Source: Simplicispira sedimenti (GTDB lineage: Bacteria > Pseudomonadota > Gammaproteobacteria > Burkholderiales > Burkholderiaceae_C). From it: a stretch of DNA of 64,000 nucleotides. A program made the position numbers and the translations under genes. This document shows, in pieces, positions 23,729 through 32,197 of the stretch (its first letter is position 1; each line of letters begins with the position of its first letter). Under the pieces are notes generated by a model. It ran no database searches. It was not told the DNA's origin and was given only the letters and a program-made list of their open reading frames with translations. The DNA is taken from assembly GCF_022760965.1 (NCBI RefSeq), contig NZ_JAKVIJ010000001.1, forward strand, positions 186,001 through 250,000. Reading direction: 5' to 3'.

Positions 23729-25276
23729 TTGAACGCTTCCGCACCCTCCTCAACACCACAGACTGCCACCGGCCCCCGCCCCATCGAAGTCGCGCTGCTG
23801 GCCAGCGTCTTCGTGGTGGCGGCCTGCGGGCTGATCTACGAACTGGCGGCGGGCGCCCTGGCCTCCTATGTGCTGGGCGACTCGGTGCTGCAGTTCTCCA
23901 CCATCATCGGCACCTACCTGTTTGCCATGGGCGTGGGTTCGTGGCTGTCGCGCTATTTCGAGCGGCAGTTGCCTGCCCATTTCCTGCGCATCGAGCTGCT
24001 CGTGGCGCTGGTGGGCGGTGCACTGCCGGCCACGCTGTTTCTGGCCAACGCCTATGTGCCGGGGTCCTTCCGACTGCTGCTGTACGGCATGGTGTTCCTG
24101 GTGGGCACGCTGGTGGGGCTGGAGATCCCGCTGGTCATGCGCATCCTCAAGCGCAACGTGGTGCTCAAGGACCTGGTGTCCAAGGTGCTCACCTTCGACT
24201 ACCTGGGCGCACTCGCGGTGTCGCTGGCTTTCCCGTTGCTGCTGGTGCCGCAACTGGGGCTGATCCGCACCGGCCTGCTGTTCGGGTTGATGAATACCGC
24301 CGTGGCCGTGTGGGCGCTGTGGCTCTTCCGCCAAGAGCTGCACCGCCTGGGCGAGCACATTGCCGCTTGCGCCTTGGTGGTGGGGCTGCTCGCGGCGGGC
24401 ATGGTGGGCGCCGACCAGATCACCACGCTGGCCGAGGACCGGTTCTACCAGGACCGCATCGTGTTCTCGACCACCTCGCCCTACCAGCGCATTGTGGTGA
24501 CGCACGGCCTGGCGGGGCACCGGCTGTACCTCAACGGCAACCTGCAGTTTGCCCAGCGCGACGAGTACCGCTACCACGAGGCGCTGGTGCACCCCGCCAT
24601 GGCGGCCCATGGCGGGCCGCGCAAGGTGGCCGTGCTGGGAGGCGGCGACGGCATGGCGGTGCGCGAAGTGCTCAAGTACCCCACGGTCGAGTCGGTCACG
24701 CTGGTGGAGCTGGACCCCGCCATGACCGCACAGTTTCGCGACAACCCCCGGCTGGGCAAGCTCAACGGCGATGCGCTGCGCGATGCGCGGGTGCACATCG
24801 TCAACGCCGACGCCTTTGGCTGGCTGCAGCAGGGCACGGACACGTTCGATGTGATCGTGGTGGACTTTCCGGACCCGACCAACTTTGCCATCGGCAAGCT
24901 CTACACCAACAGCTTCTACGCCCTGTTGGACCAGCGCCTGGCTGCCAGCGGCTACGCCGTGGTGCAGACCACCTCGCCCCTGGTGGCGCGCGCAAGCTTC
25001 TGGACCGTGGCACACACCATCGAATCGGTGGGGCTGCGCACCACGCCCTACCACGCGCATGTGCCCAGCTTTGGCGAATGGGGCTTCATCATCGCCAGCC
25101 GCAGGCCATGGCGTCTGCCCGAGGCGCTGCCGGACGGCCTGAAGTTCCTGACCCTGGGCACGCTGCCGTTGCTGCTGGACTTCCCACTGGACATGGCGCG
25201 CGTGCCCACCGAGGTCAACCGCCTGTCCAACCAGGCGCTGGTGCATACCTTTGAGCGCGAGTGGGGAAAACACTAG
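23729..25276 (+). CDS. Membrane-fused polyamine aminopropyltransferase-like protein
   Basis: A 515-residue fusion: six or seven transmembrane helices (residues ~18-240) followed by a spermidine-synthase fold (~245-515). The catalytic part has SPYQRIVVTH, HEALVHPAMA, the dcAdoMet-binding VLGGGDGMAVREV and VELDP, and DFPDPTNFAIGKLYTNSFY, which supplies the catalytic aspartate. It would transfer an aminopropyl group to a diamine, or to another acceptor at the membrane. The TTG start is chosen because an in-frame stop lies just upstream and no ATG occurs before the first helix. No AdoMet decarboxylase lies beside it. The start has a weak ribosome site. Confidence 0.88.
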   Translation: MNASAPSSTPQTATGPRPIEVALLASVFVVAACGLIYELAAGALASYVLGDSVLQFSTIIGTYLFAMGVGSWLSRYFERQLPAHFLRIELLVALVGGALPATLFLANAYVPGSFRLLLYGMVFLVGTLVGLEIPLVMRILKRNVVLKDLVSKVLTFDYLGALAVSLAFPLLLVPQLGLIRTGLLFGLMNTAVAVWALWLFRQELHRLGEHIAACALVVGLLAAGMVGADQITTLAEDRFYQDRIVFSTTSPYQRIVVTHGLAGHRLYLNGNLQFAQRDEYRYHEALVHPAMAAHGGPRKVAVLGGGDGMAVREVLKYPTVESVTLVELDPAMTAQFRDNPRLGKLNGDALRDARVHIVNADAFGWLQQGTDTFDVIVVDFPDPTNFAIGKLYTNSFYALLDQRLAASGYAVVQTTSPLVARASFWTVAHTIESVGLRTTPYHAHVPSFGEWGFIIASRRPWRLPEALPDGLKFLTLGTLPLLLDFPLDMARVPTEVNRLSNQALVHTFEREWGKH

Positions 25277-25400
25277 TGAAAACCTCCCTGTGGCGCTGCG
25301 CGCCTTCCCCCCTCTCTCGAATCGCTGCGCGACTCGGGAGGGGGGACGCTCCCGGCGCGGCGGGGCGGCCCTTGCGCGGGAGCCCTGGGCTGGGTCGCGC
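25277..25400 (+). repeat. Repeat B, copy 2
   Basis: Shares CGCGCCTTCCCCCCTCTC (25299-25316) and CGGGAGGGGGGACG with copy 1 at 4172; the C-run and G-run can pair. It fills the gap before the FAD oxidoreductase gene. A short GGGCTTGGACTTGGGCTTGG simple repeat follows at ~25435-25460, next to the gene start. Confidence 0.7.
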
Positions 25401-25468
25401 CGGTTTTGTGCAGCAGGGGCACTGCCACCGGCACTTGGGCTTGGACTTGGGCTTGGGCTGCTGAAGCC

Positions 25469-27160
25469 ATGCAGCGCCGCCAGTTCCTCACCGCTGCAAC
25501 CTCGGCCGCCACGGCGCTGCTGTCGGCGGGGTGTGAACCAGCGCCGCGGGCGCTGCAAGGGGGCTTTGCGGGCATCGACCTGGAGCGCGGGCACCAGGTG
25601 CGCGACCTGCTAGCGCGTGGCGCGCTGCCTGCGCCGGGGCTGGTGCGGCGTGCGCAGGTGGTGATTGCGGGGGGCGGTGTGGCAGGGCTGGCGGCGGCGC
25701 GGGCGCTGCGCCTGGCAGGGGTGAACGACTTTGTGCTGCTGGAGCTGGAAGACCAAGCCGGCGGCAACAGCCGGGGCAGTGCGGTGAACGGTGTGCCCTG
25801 CCCCATGGGGGCGCACTACCTGCCCGTACCGGGCGACGACGCCCGCGAGGTGCAGGACCTGCTGGAAGAACTGGGCCTGCGCCAGCGCGTGGCCGGGCGC
25901 TGGCAGTACGACGAGCGCCACCTGTGCCACAGCCCGCAGGAGCGGCTGTACTTCCAGGGCCAATGGCACGAAGGCCTGCTGCCCGTACAGGGCGTGCCCC
26001 CCAGCACGCTGGCGCAGTACCAGCGCTTTGCACGGCAGGTGCAGACGCTCATGCAGTCGGCCCGATTTGCCATGCCCATGCTCAAGACATTGGAGGCAAA
26101 AAGACCTCTGACGCCCATCCATCAAGCGCTGGATGCTATTACTTTTGAAGCTTGGCTGGGCAGCCACGGCTACGACGACCCGCACCTGCGCTGGTACCTG
26201 GACTACTGCTGCCGCGACGACTACGGCGCCAGCACGGCGCGCGTGTCGGCCAGGGCGGGCATCCACTACTTTGCCAGCCGCCACGGGTTCCATGCCCCTG
26301 GCGAGCCGGTGGACGAAGCGCGCGAAGCCGTGCTCACCTGGCCCGAGGGCAACGGCTGGCTCACCCAGCGCCTGGCCGCACCGCTGCGTACGGGCGGTCA
26401 GTTGCGCACCGGCTGCAGCGTGCTGCGCATTGCCGAGGGGCGCCACGGTGTGGAGGTGGATGCGCTGCACCACGCCAGCGGCCAGGTCGAGCGTTGGCAG
26501 GCGCCGCGCTGCGTTGTGGCGCTGCCGGTGTTCGTGGCGGCACGTGTGGTGCAGCCCGCACCCGCCTTCCTGCAGGCCGCCGCCCAGCGCCTGCAATGGG
26601 CCCCCTGGCTGGTAGCCAACATCCACCTCGACGCGCCGCTGCAAGACCGCCCTGGTGCCGCCCCCGCATGGGACAACGTGCTCTACCAGGACGCCAACCC
26701 CGGCGGCCTAGGCTATGTGGATGCCGGCCACCAGCGCCTGAACACCGGCGCCCTGCTGGCCGGCCCCACCGTGCTGAGCTACTACCAGGCGCTGGGCGAC
26801 CAGCCGCAGGCCCGTGAACAACTGGCCACCCAGCCCTGGACGCACTGGGCCGACGCCGCACTGGCCACCCTGGGCGCGCCCCACCCGGACCTGGCACGCC
26901 GCGCCACGCGCGTGGAGATCACGCGCTATGGCCACGCCATGTCCATCCCAGTGCCTGGAACACTGCAATTCATGAGCCAAATTGGCCTCCAGCGCCCATC
27001 CACCCAGCGCAAAGCGCTATCGAATGGTGAGCAAACGCCCTGGCTGCCCACGCCCACCACAGACCGGCTGGCGTTTGCGCACAGCGACTGGTCCGGCTAC
27101 TCGGTGTTCGAGGAAGCCTTCACACGCGGGCATGCGGCGGGTGGGGTGGCTGCGGGCTGA
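25469..27160 (+). CDS. Tat/lipoprotein FAD-dependent oxidoreductase (amine-oxidase fold)
   Basis: A 563-residue flavoprotein. The N-terminus MQRRQFLTAATSAATALLSAGC combines a twin-arginine motif (RRQFL) with a lipobox (LSAGC), so the protein is probably folded with FAD, exported by Tat and lipidated at C22. The dinucleotide motif VIAGGGVAGLAAARALRLAG (~64-83) is followed by ELEDQAGGNSRG, as in amine oxidase/phytoene dehydrogenase flavoproteins, and the C-terminus has DRLAFAHSDWSGYSVFEEAF. It follows the spermidine-synthase-like gene, so a polyamine or related amine is a possible substrate (inference). Two repeat A copies are embedded in frame at ~209-228 and ~503-521. Confidence 0.85.
   Translation: MQRRQFLTAATSAATALLSAGCEPAPRALQGGFAGIDLERGHQVRDLLARGALPAPGLVRRAQVVIAGGGVAGLAAARALRLAGVNDFVLLELEDQAGGNSRGSAVNGVPCPMGAHYLPVPGDDAREVQDLLEELGLRQRVAGRWQYDERHLCHSPQERLYFQGQWHEGLLPVQGVPPSTLAQYQRFARQVQTLMQSARFAMPMLKTLEAKRPLTPIHQALDAITFEAWLGSHGYDDPHLRWYLDYCCRDDYGASTARVSARAGIHYFASRHGFHAPGEPVDEAREAVLTWPEGNGWLTQRLAAPLRTGGQLRTGCSVLRIAEGRHGVEVDALHHASGQVERWQAPRCVVALPVFVAARVVQPAPAFLQAAAQRLQWAPWLVANIHLDAPLQDRPGAAPAWDNVLYQDANPGGLGYVDAGHQRLNTGALLAGPTVLSYYQALGDQPQAREQLATQPWTHWADAALATLGAPHPDLARRATRVEITRYGHAMSIPVPGTLQFMSQIGLQRPSTQRKALSNGEQTPWLPTPTTDRLAFAHSDWSGYSVFEEAFTRGHAAGGVAAG
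26095..26151 (+). repeat. Repeat A, copy 5, in frame inside the FAD oxidoreductase
   Basis: CCTCTGACGCCCATCCATCA and AAGCGCTGGATGCTATTAC correspond to repeat A. Read through, it encodes EAKRPLTPIHQALDAITFEA without a stop or shift. Confidence 0.8.
26975..27030 (+). repeat. Repeat A, copy 6, in frame inside the FAD oxidoreductase
   Basis: CCAAATTGGCCTCCAGCGC and CAGCGCAAAGCGCTATCGAA correspond to repeat A with a degenerate 3' end. It encodes SQIGLQRPSTQRKALSNGEQ, a segment that interrupts two otherwise conserved regions of the flavoprotein. Confidence 0.75.
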
Positions 27161-27195
27161 GAAAATGCGTGCACCACAGCCCCACCCAGCGCACC

Positions 27196-27681
27196 ATGTC
27201 CCACGCCCCCAACCCCGGTCACTTCGAGCGCCAGCATGAACGGCTGGATGCCCTGCTGCACGCCCACCTGCTCGACGTGGCGGGCGCGGACTTCACCAGC
27301 GCACTACAGCACCTGCAGCAATGGCATGGTGGCCTGCAGGAACACATCGCCATCGAGAACACCCGCCTGCTGCCCCATGTGCCCGCGGGTGCGCGCTGGG
27401 CGGCGCGCGTGTACCTGCTGGAGCATGAGCGCATCGCCCTGCTGGCCGAGGAATACCGGGAGCGTGTGCAGGCCGTCGCGCAGCAGCCACCGCAGGACGA
27501 GTCCGGACGCCGCCACGCGGTGCTGATGCTGCTGGACGCCGCGCACGCACTGCGCCACGTGCTGGAGCACCACCACGAGCGCGAGCACACCGCCCTGGCC
27601 CACGAACTGCCCCTGGAGGTGCAGGAGGCCGCCTGGCGTGGCGTGGGCGACGTGCGAGGGACTTGTTCAGCGTTGCCATAG
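27196..27681 (+). CDS. Hemerythrin-like HHE domain protein
   Basis: A 161-residue all-helical protein. FERQHERLDALLHAHL, GGLQEHIAIENTRLLPHV, YLLEHERIALLAEEY and HALRHVLEHHHEREHTALAHEL supply the spaced His/Glu ligands of a di-iron hemerythrin-like site. Such proteins bind O2, NO or iron, or protect from reactive species. It begins 35 bases after the FAD oxidoreductase and may be the last gene of that cluster. ATG 27196 is preferred over an upstream in-frame ATG at 27169, as the H-E motifs begin shortly after it. Confidence 0.82.
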   Translation: MSHAPNPGHFERQHERLDALLHAHLLDVAGADFTSALQHLQQWHGGLQEHIAIENTRLLPHVPAGARWAARVYLLEHERIALLAEEYRERVQAVAQQPPQDESGRRHAVLMLLDAAHALRHVLEHHHEREHTALAHELPLEVQEAAWRGVGDVRGTCSALP

Positions 27682-27714
27682 TCCACGCTGGACCCCGCGC
27701 CGGGTACGCAGCTC

Positions 27715-29156
27715 TCACCCAGCGGCGGCGGGGAAAACGAGCCGCACCTCCAGGCCCTGCGCACAGCCCGCAGGCGGGGAGCTGAACACCAGTTCGGCGC
27801 CATGCTTGTCGGCCAGGGTGCGCACGATGGACATGCCCAGGCCGTAACCGATGTGCTGGCTGCCGATGCGTGCATGGCGCAACTGGATTTGCTCCAGCTG
27901 CGCCGCAGTGAGCCCCCTGCCGTGGTCGCGCACCACCAGCGCGGGGCGCTCGCCGGGCTGGACTTCCAGCTCCACCTGGGCATCGGTGTGGTGCAGCGCG
28001 TTGTCGATGAGGTTGCGCAGCACAATGGCCAGGCCGTCGATGTCACCCTGCACCCAGACCGGCGTGTCGGTGTCGGGCGCCAACCAGTCCAGGCGCTTTT
28101 GCGCCTGGGGCTGCTGCCAGAACGATTGCGCCACCTGTTCGGCCAACTGCACCAGGTTCACGCGGCCGAAATGGGCCAGATCGGCGCCTTCGGCGCGCGA
28201 AAGTTGCAGCAGCCGCTCGGTGCGGTGGCTCAGGGTCTCCAGCGACTGCAAGGCAGCGCGCACTTCGTCTCGGGCACGCAGCCGTCGGTCGCACCGGGGC
28301 TGTTGTGGTGGAACTGCGCCTGGTCCAGGGCCGTGTGCAGGCGCAGGCGCACCTGGGCCAGGGGGGTGCGCAATTCGTGCGCCGCATTGGCGGCCAGGGA
28401 ACGCTCCACATTCAGCGCTTCGCCCAGGCGCCCGAGCAACTGGTTGACGCCGTCGCCCACCGCGCGCAGCTCCTGCGGCATGTGGGCCAGGTCCAGCGCC
28501 TGCAGGTTGCTGCCGCTGCGGGCGGTGATCTGCTGCTGCAGGCGCCTGACGCTGTGCAGTTCGCGCCGCGCGATCCAATGGATCAGCCAGGCCAGCACCG
28601 GCAGCATGACCAGCAACACAGCCACCAGGCCCAGCAGCGTGCGCTCGCTGGCCTCGTTGCGCTCTTCCAGCGGGTCGGCCAGTTGCAACCAGACACGGTG
28701 CGGCGCATCAAAAAGACTGTACACCCGGTACTCGGGGGTATCGAAGAATCCGGCCTGCAGGGGTGCAGCGAACGGCGCCCCCGGCGCGGCCGGGGAACGC
28801 AGCAGCACCCCGCCCTGTGCGTCGCGCAATTGCAGCAGCAAGGGCTCTTCGCGGTAGTCGCCGGGCACCTCACCCGTGACCTGCGGCTCCAGGGGCTCGC
28901 CGCGCTCATCGACGGCGACATAGGCACCTGCAGAATCGGCGCGGCGCGCCAGCTTCAGATCCAGCAGCGCGGGGTAGAGCTGGCGGTGTGTGCTTTCCAC
29001 CAGTTCCACGTCAAAGTTGTGCTGGATCTGGCGGTCCACAAACCAGGCGACCAGCCCGGTGCTGACCAGCCACACCGCCACCACCGCCAGGATGAGCGTG
29101 CGGCTCAGGTGCTGGGCCAGGCTCTGCGCGCGCGCAGGAGGACGGGTGCGGTTCAT
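27715..29156 (-). pseudogene. Sensor histidine kinase (PmrB/QseC-like), frameshifted
   Basis: Begins MNRTRPPAR at 29156 and overlaps the regulator stop by four bases (ATGA). The first frame gives TM1 (LILAVVAVWLVSTGLVAWF), a periplasmic sensor, TM2 (LGLVAVLLVMLPVLAWLIHW), HAMP and the phosphorylation motif NAAHELRTPLAQVRL, then runs into unrelated sequence ending at 28230. Homology resumes in the -1 frame near 28285 with RARDEVRAALQSLETLSHRTERLLQLSR and a normal HATPase domain (LRNLIDNALHHT, DHGRGL, GYGLGMSIV) to 27715. One base appears missing around 28263-28310. Real mutation or sequence error cannot be told apart; no classical slippery heptamer is visible. Confidence 0.85.
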
Positions 29157-29824
29157 TGCGCCATCAATCGGTAGCCCGTGCCGCGCACGGTTTCGATCAG
29201 ATCGCTGCCCAGCTTGCGCCGCAGGCGGCTGATGAAGACCTCCAGGGTGTTGCTGTCGCTGGCGCCATCCCATTGGTACAGCGCCTCCAGCAAACGCTCA
29301 CGCGTAAAGGTCTGGCCGGGGCGACTGGCCAGCACGCGCAGCAAGGCCCATTCCTTGGGGGTGAGCACCACCGGCACCATGCCATTGCGCACCACCTCGC
29401 GCGCCAGGTCGATTTGCACCTCGCCGCGGGTCACGGTGGAGCTGCTTTGCGCACCGCGCCGACGCTCCACCGCGCGCAGCCGCGCCAGCAGCTCCTCGGG
29501 GTCATAGGGCTTGACCAGGTAGTCATCGGCACCCGCATCCAGCCCCCGGATGCGGTCGCTGACCTGGTCCCGCGCCGTGACCACGATGACCGTGGGACGC
29601 GACTCCTGCGCGGCGGCGGTGCTGGCCAGCGCGGGCAGCAGTTGCAGGCCCTCACCGTCGGGCAGGTTCAGATCCAGCAGCACGGCGGAGTAGTGCGTCA
29701 CGGCCACCAGGGCGCGCGCCTGCTGCAGGTTCTCTGCCCAGTCCACGCTGAACTGCTTGGCCTGCAAGTACCCCAGCACGGCCTGGGCCAGGGGGCGATC
29801 ATCCTCCACCAACAAGATGCGCAA
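29153..29824 (-). CDS. OmpR-family response regulator, PmrA/QseB-like
   Basis: A 223-residue regulator: receiver domain (E7-D8-D9, phospho-acceptor D51 in LLDLNLPDGEG, K in YLVKPYDPEELLARL) and winged-helix domain ending SNTLEVFISRLRRKLGSDLIETVRGTGYRL, typical of the QseB/PmrA subgroup. The TTG start is used; a GGAG ribosome site precedes it at proper distance, and no ATG lies nearby. It is divergent from eptA and shares a 123-bp intergenic region holding a PmrA-like direct repeat. Confidence 0.92.
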   Translation of the reverse strand: MRILLVEDDRPLAQAVLGYLQAKQFSVDWAENLQQARALVAVTHYSAVLLDLNLPDGEGLQLLPALASTAAAQESRPTVIVVTARDQVSDRIRGLDAGADDYLVKPYDPEELLARLRAVERRRGAQSSSTVTRGEVQIDLAREVVRNGMVPVVLTPKEWALLRVLASRPGQTFTRERLLEALYQWDGASDSNTLEVFISRLRRKLGSDLIETVRGTGYRLMAQ

Positions 29825-29884
29825 TTGACGACTCCACGCGTGACAAGTAGCCAGTGTATGGGGCTCCAGCGCATGCGTGCAAAG

Positions 29885-29922
29885 CTGAACGGAGTCTGAA
29901 CGACCGCTTCACTGGATATTCA
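29885..29922 (+). promoter_or_regulatory. PmrA-like direct repeat and eptA promoter
   Basis: CTGAAC-N5-CTGAAC (29885-29890 and 29896-29901), an 11-bp-period direct repeat of the class bound by PmrA/QseB dimers. The second half can serve as a -35-like box, and TATTCA at 29917 fits a -10 with 15-bp spacing. It is 46 bases before the eptA start. The function is inferred. Confidence 0.6.
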
Positions 29923-29947
29923 GGCGCGCTTTCTACATTGCGCAACC

Positions 29948-31714
29948 ATGAAAGAACTGGTTCTGCCCTCCCCAGCGGCCCCTGCCGCCCCTGCGCAGCG
30001 AAAGCGCATGCTGCCCCCCTTTTCGCGCCCCACCGTCGCCCCGCGCTGGGCTGCGCTGGCGCTGGCCATCTGGTGCACCGTGGGCCTGAACCAGGCCTGG
30101 TGGGCCAGGCTGTCGCAACTGGCACAGGAACAAAGCCTGAGCGGCACCGAGCAACTGTGGACCGCCCTGGTGCTGACCGCTGCCACCTTCCTGTGGTTCA
30201 TGCTGCTGTCGTGGCCGGGCTTGCGCCGCATCGGCTGGAGCGTGACGCTGGTCACCGCAGCCGCCGTGCAGTACTTCATGCTGCACTACGGCATCGTGGT
30301 GGACCCCAGCATGGTGCGCAACGCCCTGCAAACCAACACCAGCGAGACCATGGCACTGATGGGCAGCGGCCTGCTGCTGCATGTGCTGCTGTATGCGGGG
30401 CTGCCCATGGCCGTGCTGTGGGCGGGCGTGCGGCTGCAGCCCGGCGCCTGGCGCCGCGATCTGTGGCGCTCTGCCCTGCTGGTGCTGGCTGGCTTCGTCG
30501 TGGTGGGGCTGGGGGCCAAGCTGCTGTACAAGCCCATGGCGCCCCTGGTGCGCAACCACACGGAAATCCGCTTCCTGATCAACCCGCTGTCCACGGTGGT
30601 GTCCGTGGGCAACGTCACGCTCAAGCCGCTGTTCAAGTCCAAGCGTCCGTTCCAGCGCATCAGCGAAGACGCCGCCCTGGGCGCCAGCTACACCCCACCC
30701 CTGAAGCGCGCCACGGCGGCTGGCGTCGCAGCGGGCCACAAACCGCCCCTGCTGGTGCTGGTGGTGGGAGAGACCGCGCGCTCGGACCACTTTGGCCTCA
30801 ACGGCTACCCACGCAACACCACGCCGGAGATGGAGGCACGCCATGTCATCAGCTGGCGCAATGTGCGCTCCTGCGGGACGAACACGCTGGCTTCGGTGCC
30901 CTGCATGTTCTCGCACCTGGGCAAGGAGGGCTTCGAGGGCCGCAAGTTTGAATACGAGAACCTGCTCGACGTGCTGCAGCAAGCCGGCCTGCGCGTGGAC
31001 TGGCTGGACAACCAGGCCGGGTGCAAAGGGGTGTGCAACCGCATTTCGAACGCCCAGGCGGACAAGATCGCCAGTGCTGCAGCCCTGAGCCAATGGTGCA
31101 AGGACGACGAATGCCTGGACCAGATCATGGTGGAGCAGCTCGACCAGCGCCTGAAGGCGCTCCAGGCTGCGGGCGAACCCCAGGGCACGGTCCTGGTGCT
31201 GCACCAGATGGGCAGCCATGGCCCGGCCTACCACCGCCGTTCGTCCCCAGCCAACAAGCGCTTCTTGCCGGAGTGCGCGACCCATGTCACCTCGGACTGC
31301 AGCCGCGGTCAATTGGTCAACGTGTACGACAACAGCATCGTCGAGACCGACCATTTCGTCAGCCGCACCATCGACTGGCTCCAGACGCAGCAAGACCGCT
31401 TTGAGACCGGGCTGATCTACCTGTCCGACCACGGCGAATCCCTGGGAGAGAACGGCCTGTACCTGCACGGCCTGCCCTATGTGATTGCACCCGATGTGCA
31501 AAAGCATGTGCCCTGGGTTCTGTGGCCCGGCACGCTGCTGGCCCGCACGCAAGTGGCCGAGCGCTGCCTGCGCGCAGGCACCAACGCAGCCCTGACGCAC
31601 GACCATTTCTACCACTCGGTGCTGGGCCTGCTGGACGTGCGCAGCAGCACCTACAAGACCGGGCTGGATGCCTTTGCCAACTGCCGCCCGGCAGTACCCC
31701 AGCGTGCCGCTTGA
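29948..31714 (+). CDS. eptA: Phosphoethanolamine--lipid A transferase
   Basis: A 588-residue inner-membrane enzyme of the EptA/MCR family: about five N-terminal helices (to ~190), then a periplasmic alkaline-phosphatase-fold domain. Active-site elements: E275 in VVGETARSDHFGLNGY, nucleophile T313 in CGTNTLASVPCMFS, and metal ligands in YLSDHGESLGE; several conserved Cys form the family disulphides. It transfers phosphoethanolamine from phosphatidylethanolamine to lipid A phosphate, lowering negative charge and polymyxin binding, and leaves diacylglycerol. DgkA follows, which recycles that by-product. The N-terminal ~35 residues are a longer cytoplasmic tail than usual. Confidence 0.93.
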   Translation: MKELVLPSPAAPAAPAQRKRMLPPFSRPTVAPRWAALALAIWCTVGLNQAWWARLSQLAQEQSLSGTEQLWTALVLTAATFLWFMLLSWPGLRRIGWSVTLVTAAAVQYFMLHYGIVVDPSMVRNALQTNTSETMALMGSGLLLHVLLYAGLPMAVLWAGVRLQPGAWRRDLWRSALLVLAGFVVVGLGAKLLYKPMAPLVRNHTEIRFLINPLSTVVSVGNVTLKPLFKSKRPFQRISEDAALGASYTPPLKRATAAGVAAGHKPPLLVLVVGETARSDHFGLNGYPRNTTPEMEARHVISWRNVRSCGTNTLASVPCMFSHLGKEGFEGRKFEYENLLDVLQQAGLRVDWLDNQAGCKGVCNRISNAQADKIASAAALSQWCKDDECLDQIMVEQLDQRLKALQAAGEPQGTVLVLHQMGSHGPAYHRRSSPANKRFLPECATHVTSDCSRGQLVNVYDNSIVETDHFVSRTIDWLQTQQDRFETGLIYLSDHGESLGENGLYLHGLPYVIAPDVQKHVPWVLWPGTLLARTQVAERCLRAGTNAALTHDHFYHSVLGLLDVRSSTYKTGLDAFANCRPAVPQRAA

Positions 31715-31756
31715 CAGCGCCACGTCTCCACCATTCCCTTGCATGGAACGCAGCCT

Positions 31757-32185
31757 GTGCCAGCCTCCCCCAAGAACGACACACCCACATCCCCGGCCAA
31801 CCCCCAAAAGCAACGCTCCGGCCTGACACGCCTGTGGTACGCCACCGGCTATTCGCTGCAAGGCTTGCAGGCAGGGTGGCAACAAACCGCCTTTCGGCAG
31901 GAGGCCTGCCTGGCTGCCGCGCTGCTGCCCGCGGCCTTCTGGCTGGGCCAGACCTGGCTGGAGGTTTTTGCGCTGGTTTTTGTCGTGGTGTTCGTGATGG
32001 TCACTGAACTGCTCAACAGCGCCGTTGAGGCCACCGTGGACCGGGTGGGCCTGGAATGGCACGCGCTGGCCAAGCAGGCCAAGGATCTGGGGAGTGCCGC
32101 TGTGCTGCTGGCGCTCCTGCTGTGCGCAGGCACCTGGGGCTGGGCCTTGTGGGCACGGCTCTGGAGCCCGGTCCATTCCGGATGA
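31757..32185 (+). CDS. dgkA: Diacylglycerol kinase
   Basis: A 142-residue three-helix membrane enzyme. LNSAVEATVDRVGLEWHALAKQAKDLGSAAVLLAL is the DgkA active-site stretch, and GLQAGWQQTAFRQE is the N-terminal part. It phosphorylates diacylglycerol to phosphatidic acid. The cluster context (eptA before, an alkaline-phosphatase-fold transferase after) means both neighbours could generate diacylglycerol. GTG 31757 is chosen over TTG 31739 because GGA lies ~10 bases upstream; the N-terminal ~22 residues are a low-complexity extension. Confidence 0.92.
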   Translation: MPASPKNDTPTSPANPQKQRSGLTRLWYATGYSLQGLQAGWQQTAFRQEACLAAALLPAAFWLGQTWLEVFALVFVVVFVMVTELLNSAVEATVDRVGLEWHALAKQAKDLGSAAVLLALLLCAGTWGWALWARLWSPVHSG

Positions 32186-32197
32186 AGACGCACTCCC

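Noticed and set aside
28230..28320. Programmed -1 frameshift in the sensor kinase gene
   Set aside because: No X-XXY-YYZ slippery heptamer or obvious downstream pseudoknot is visible, so a mutation or sequencing error is preferred.
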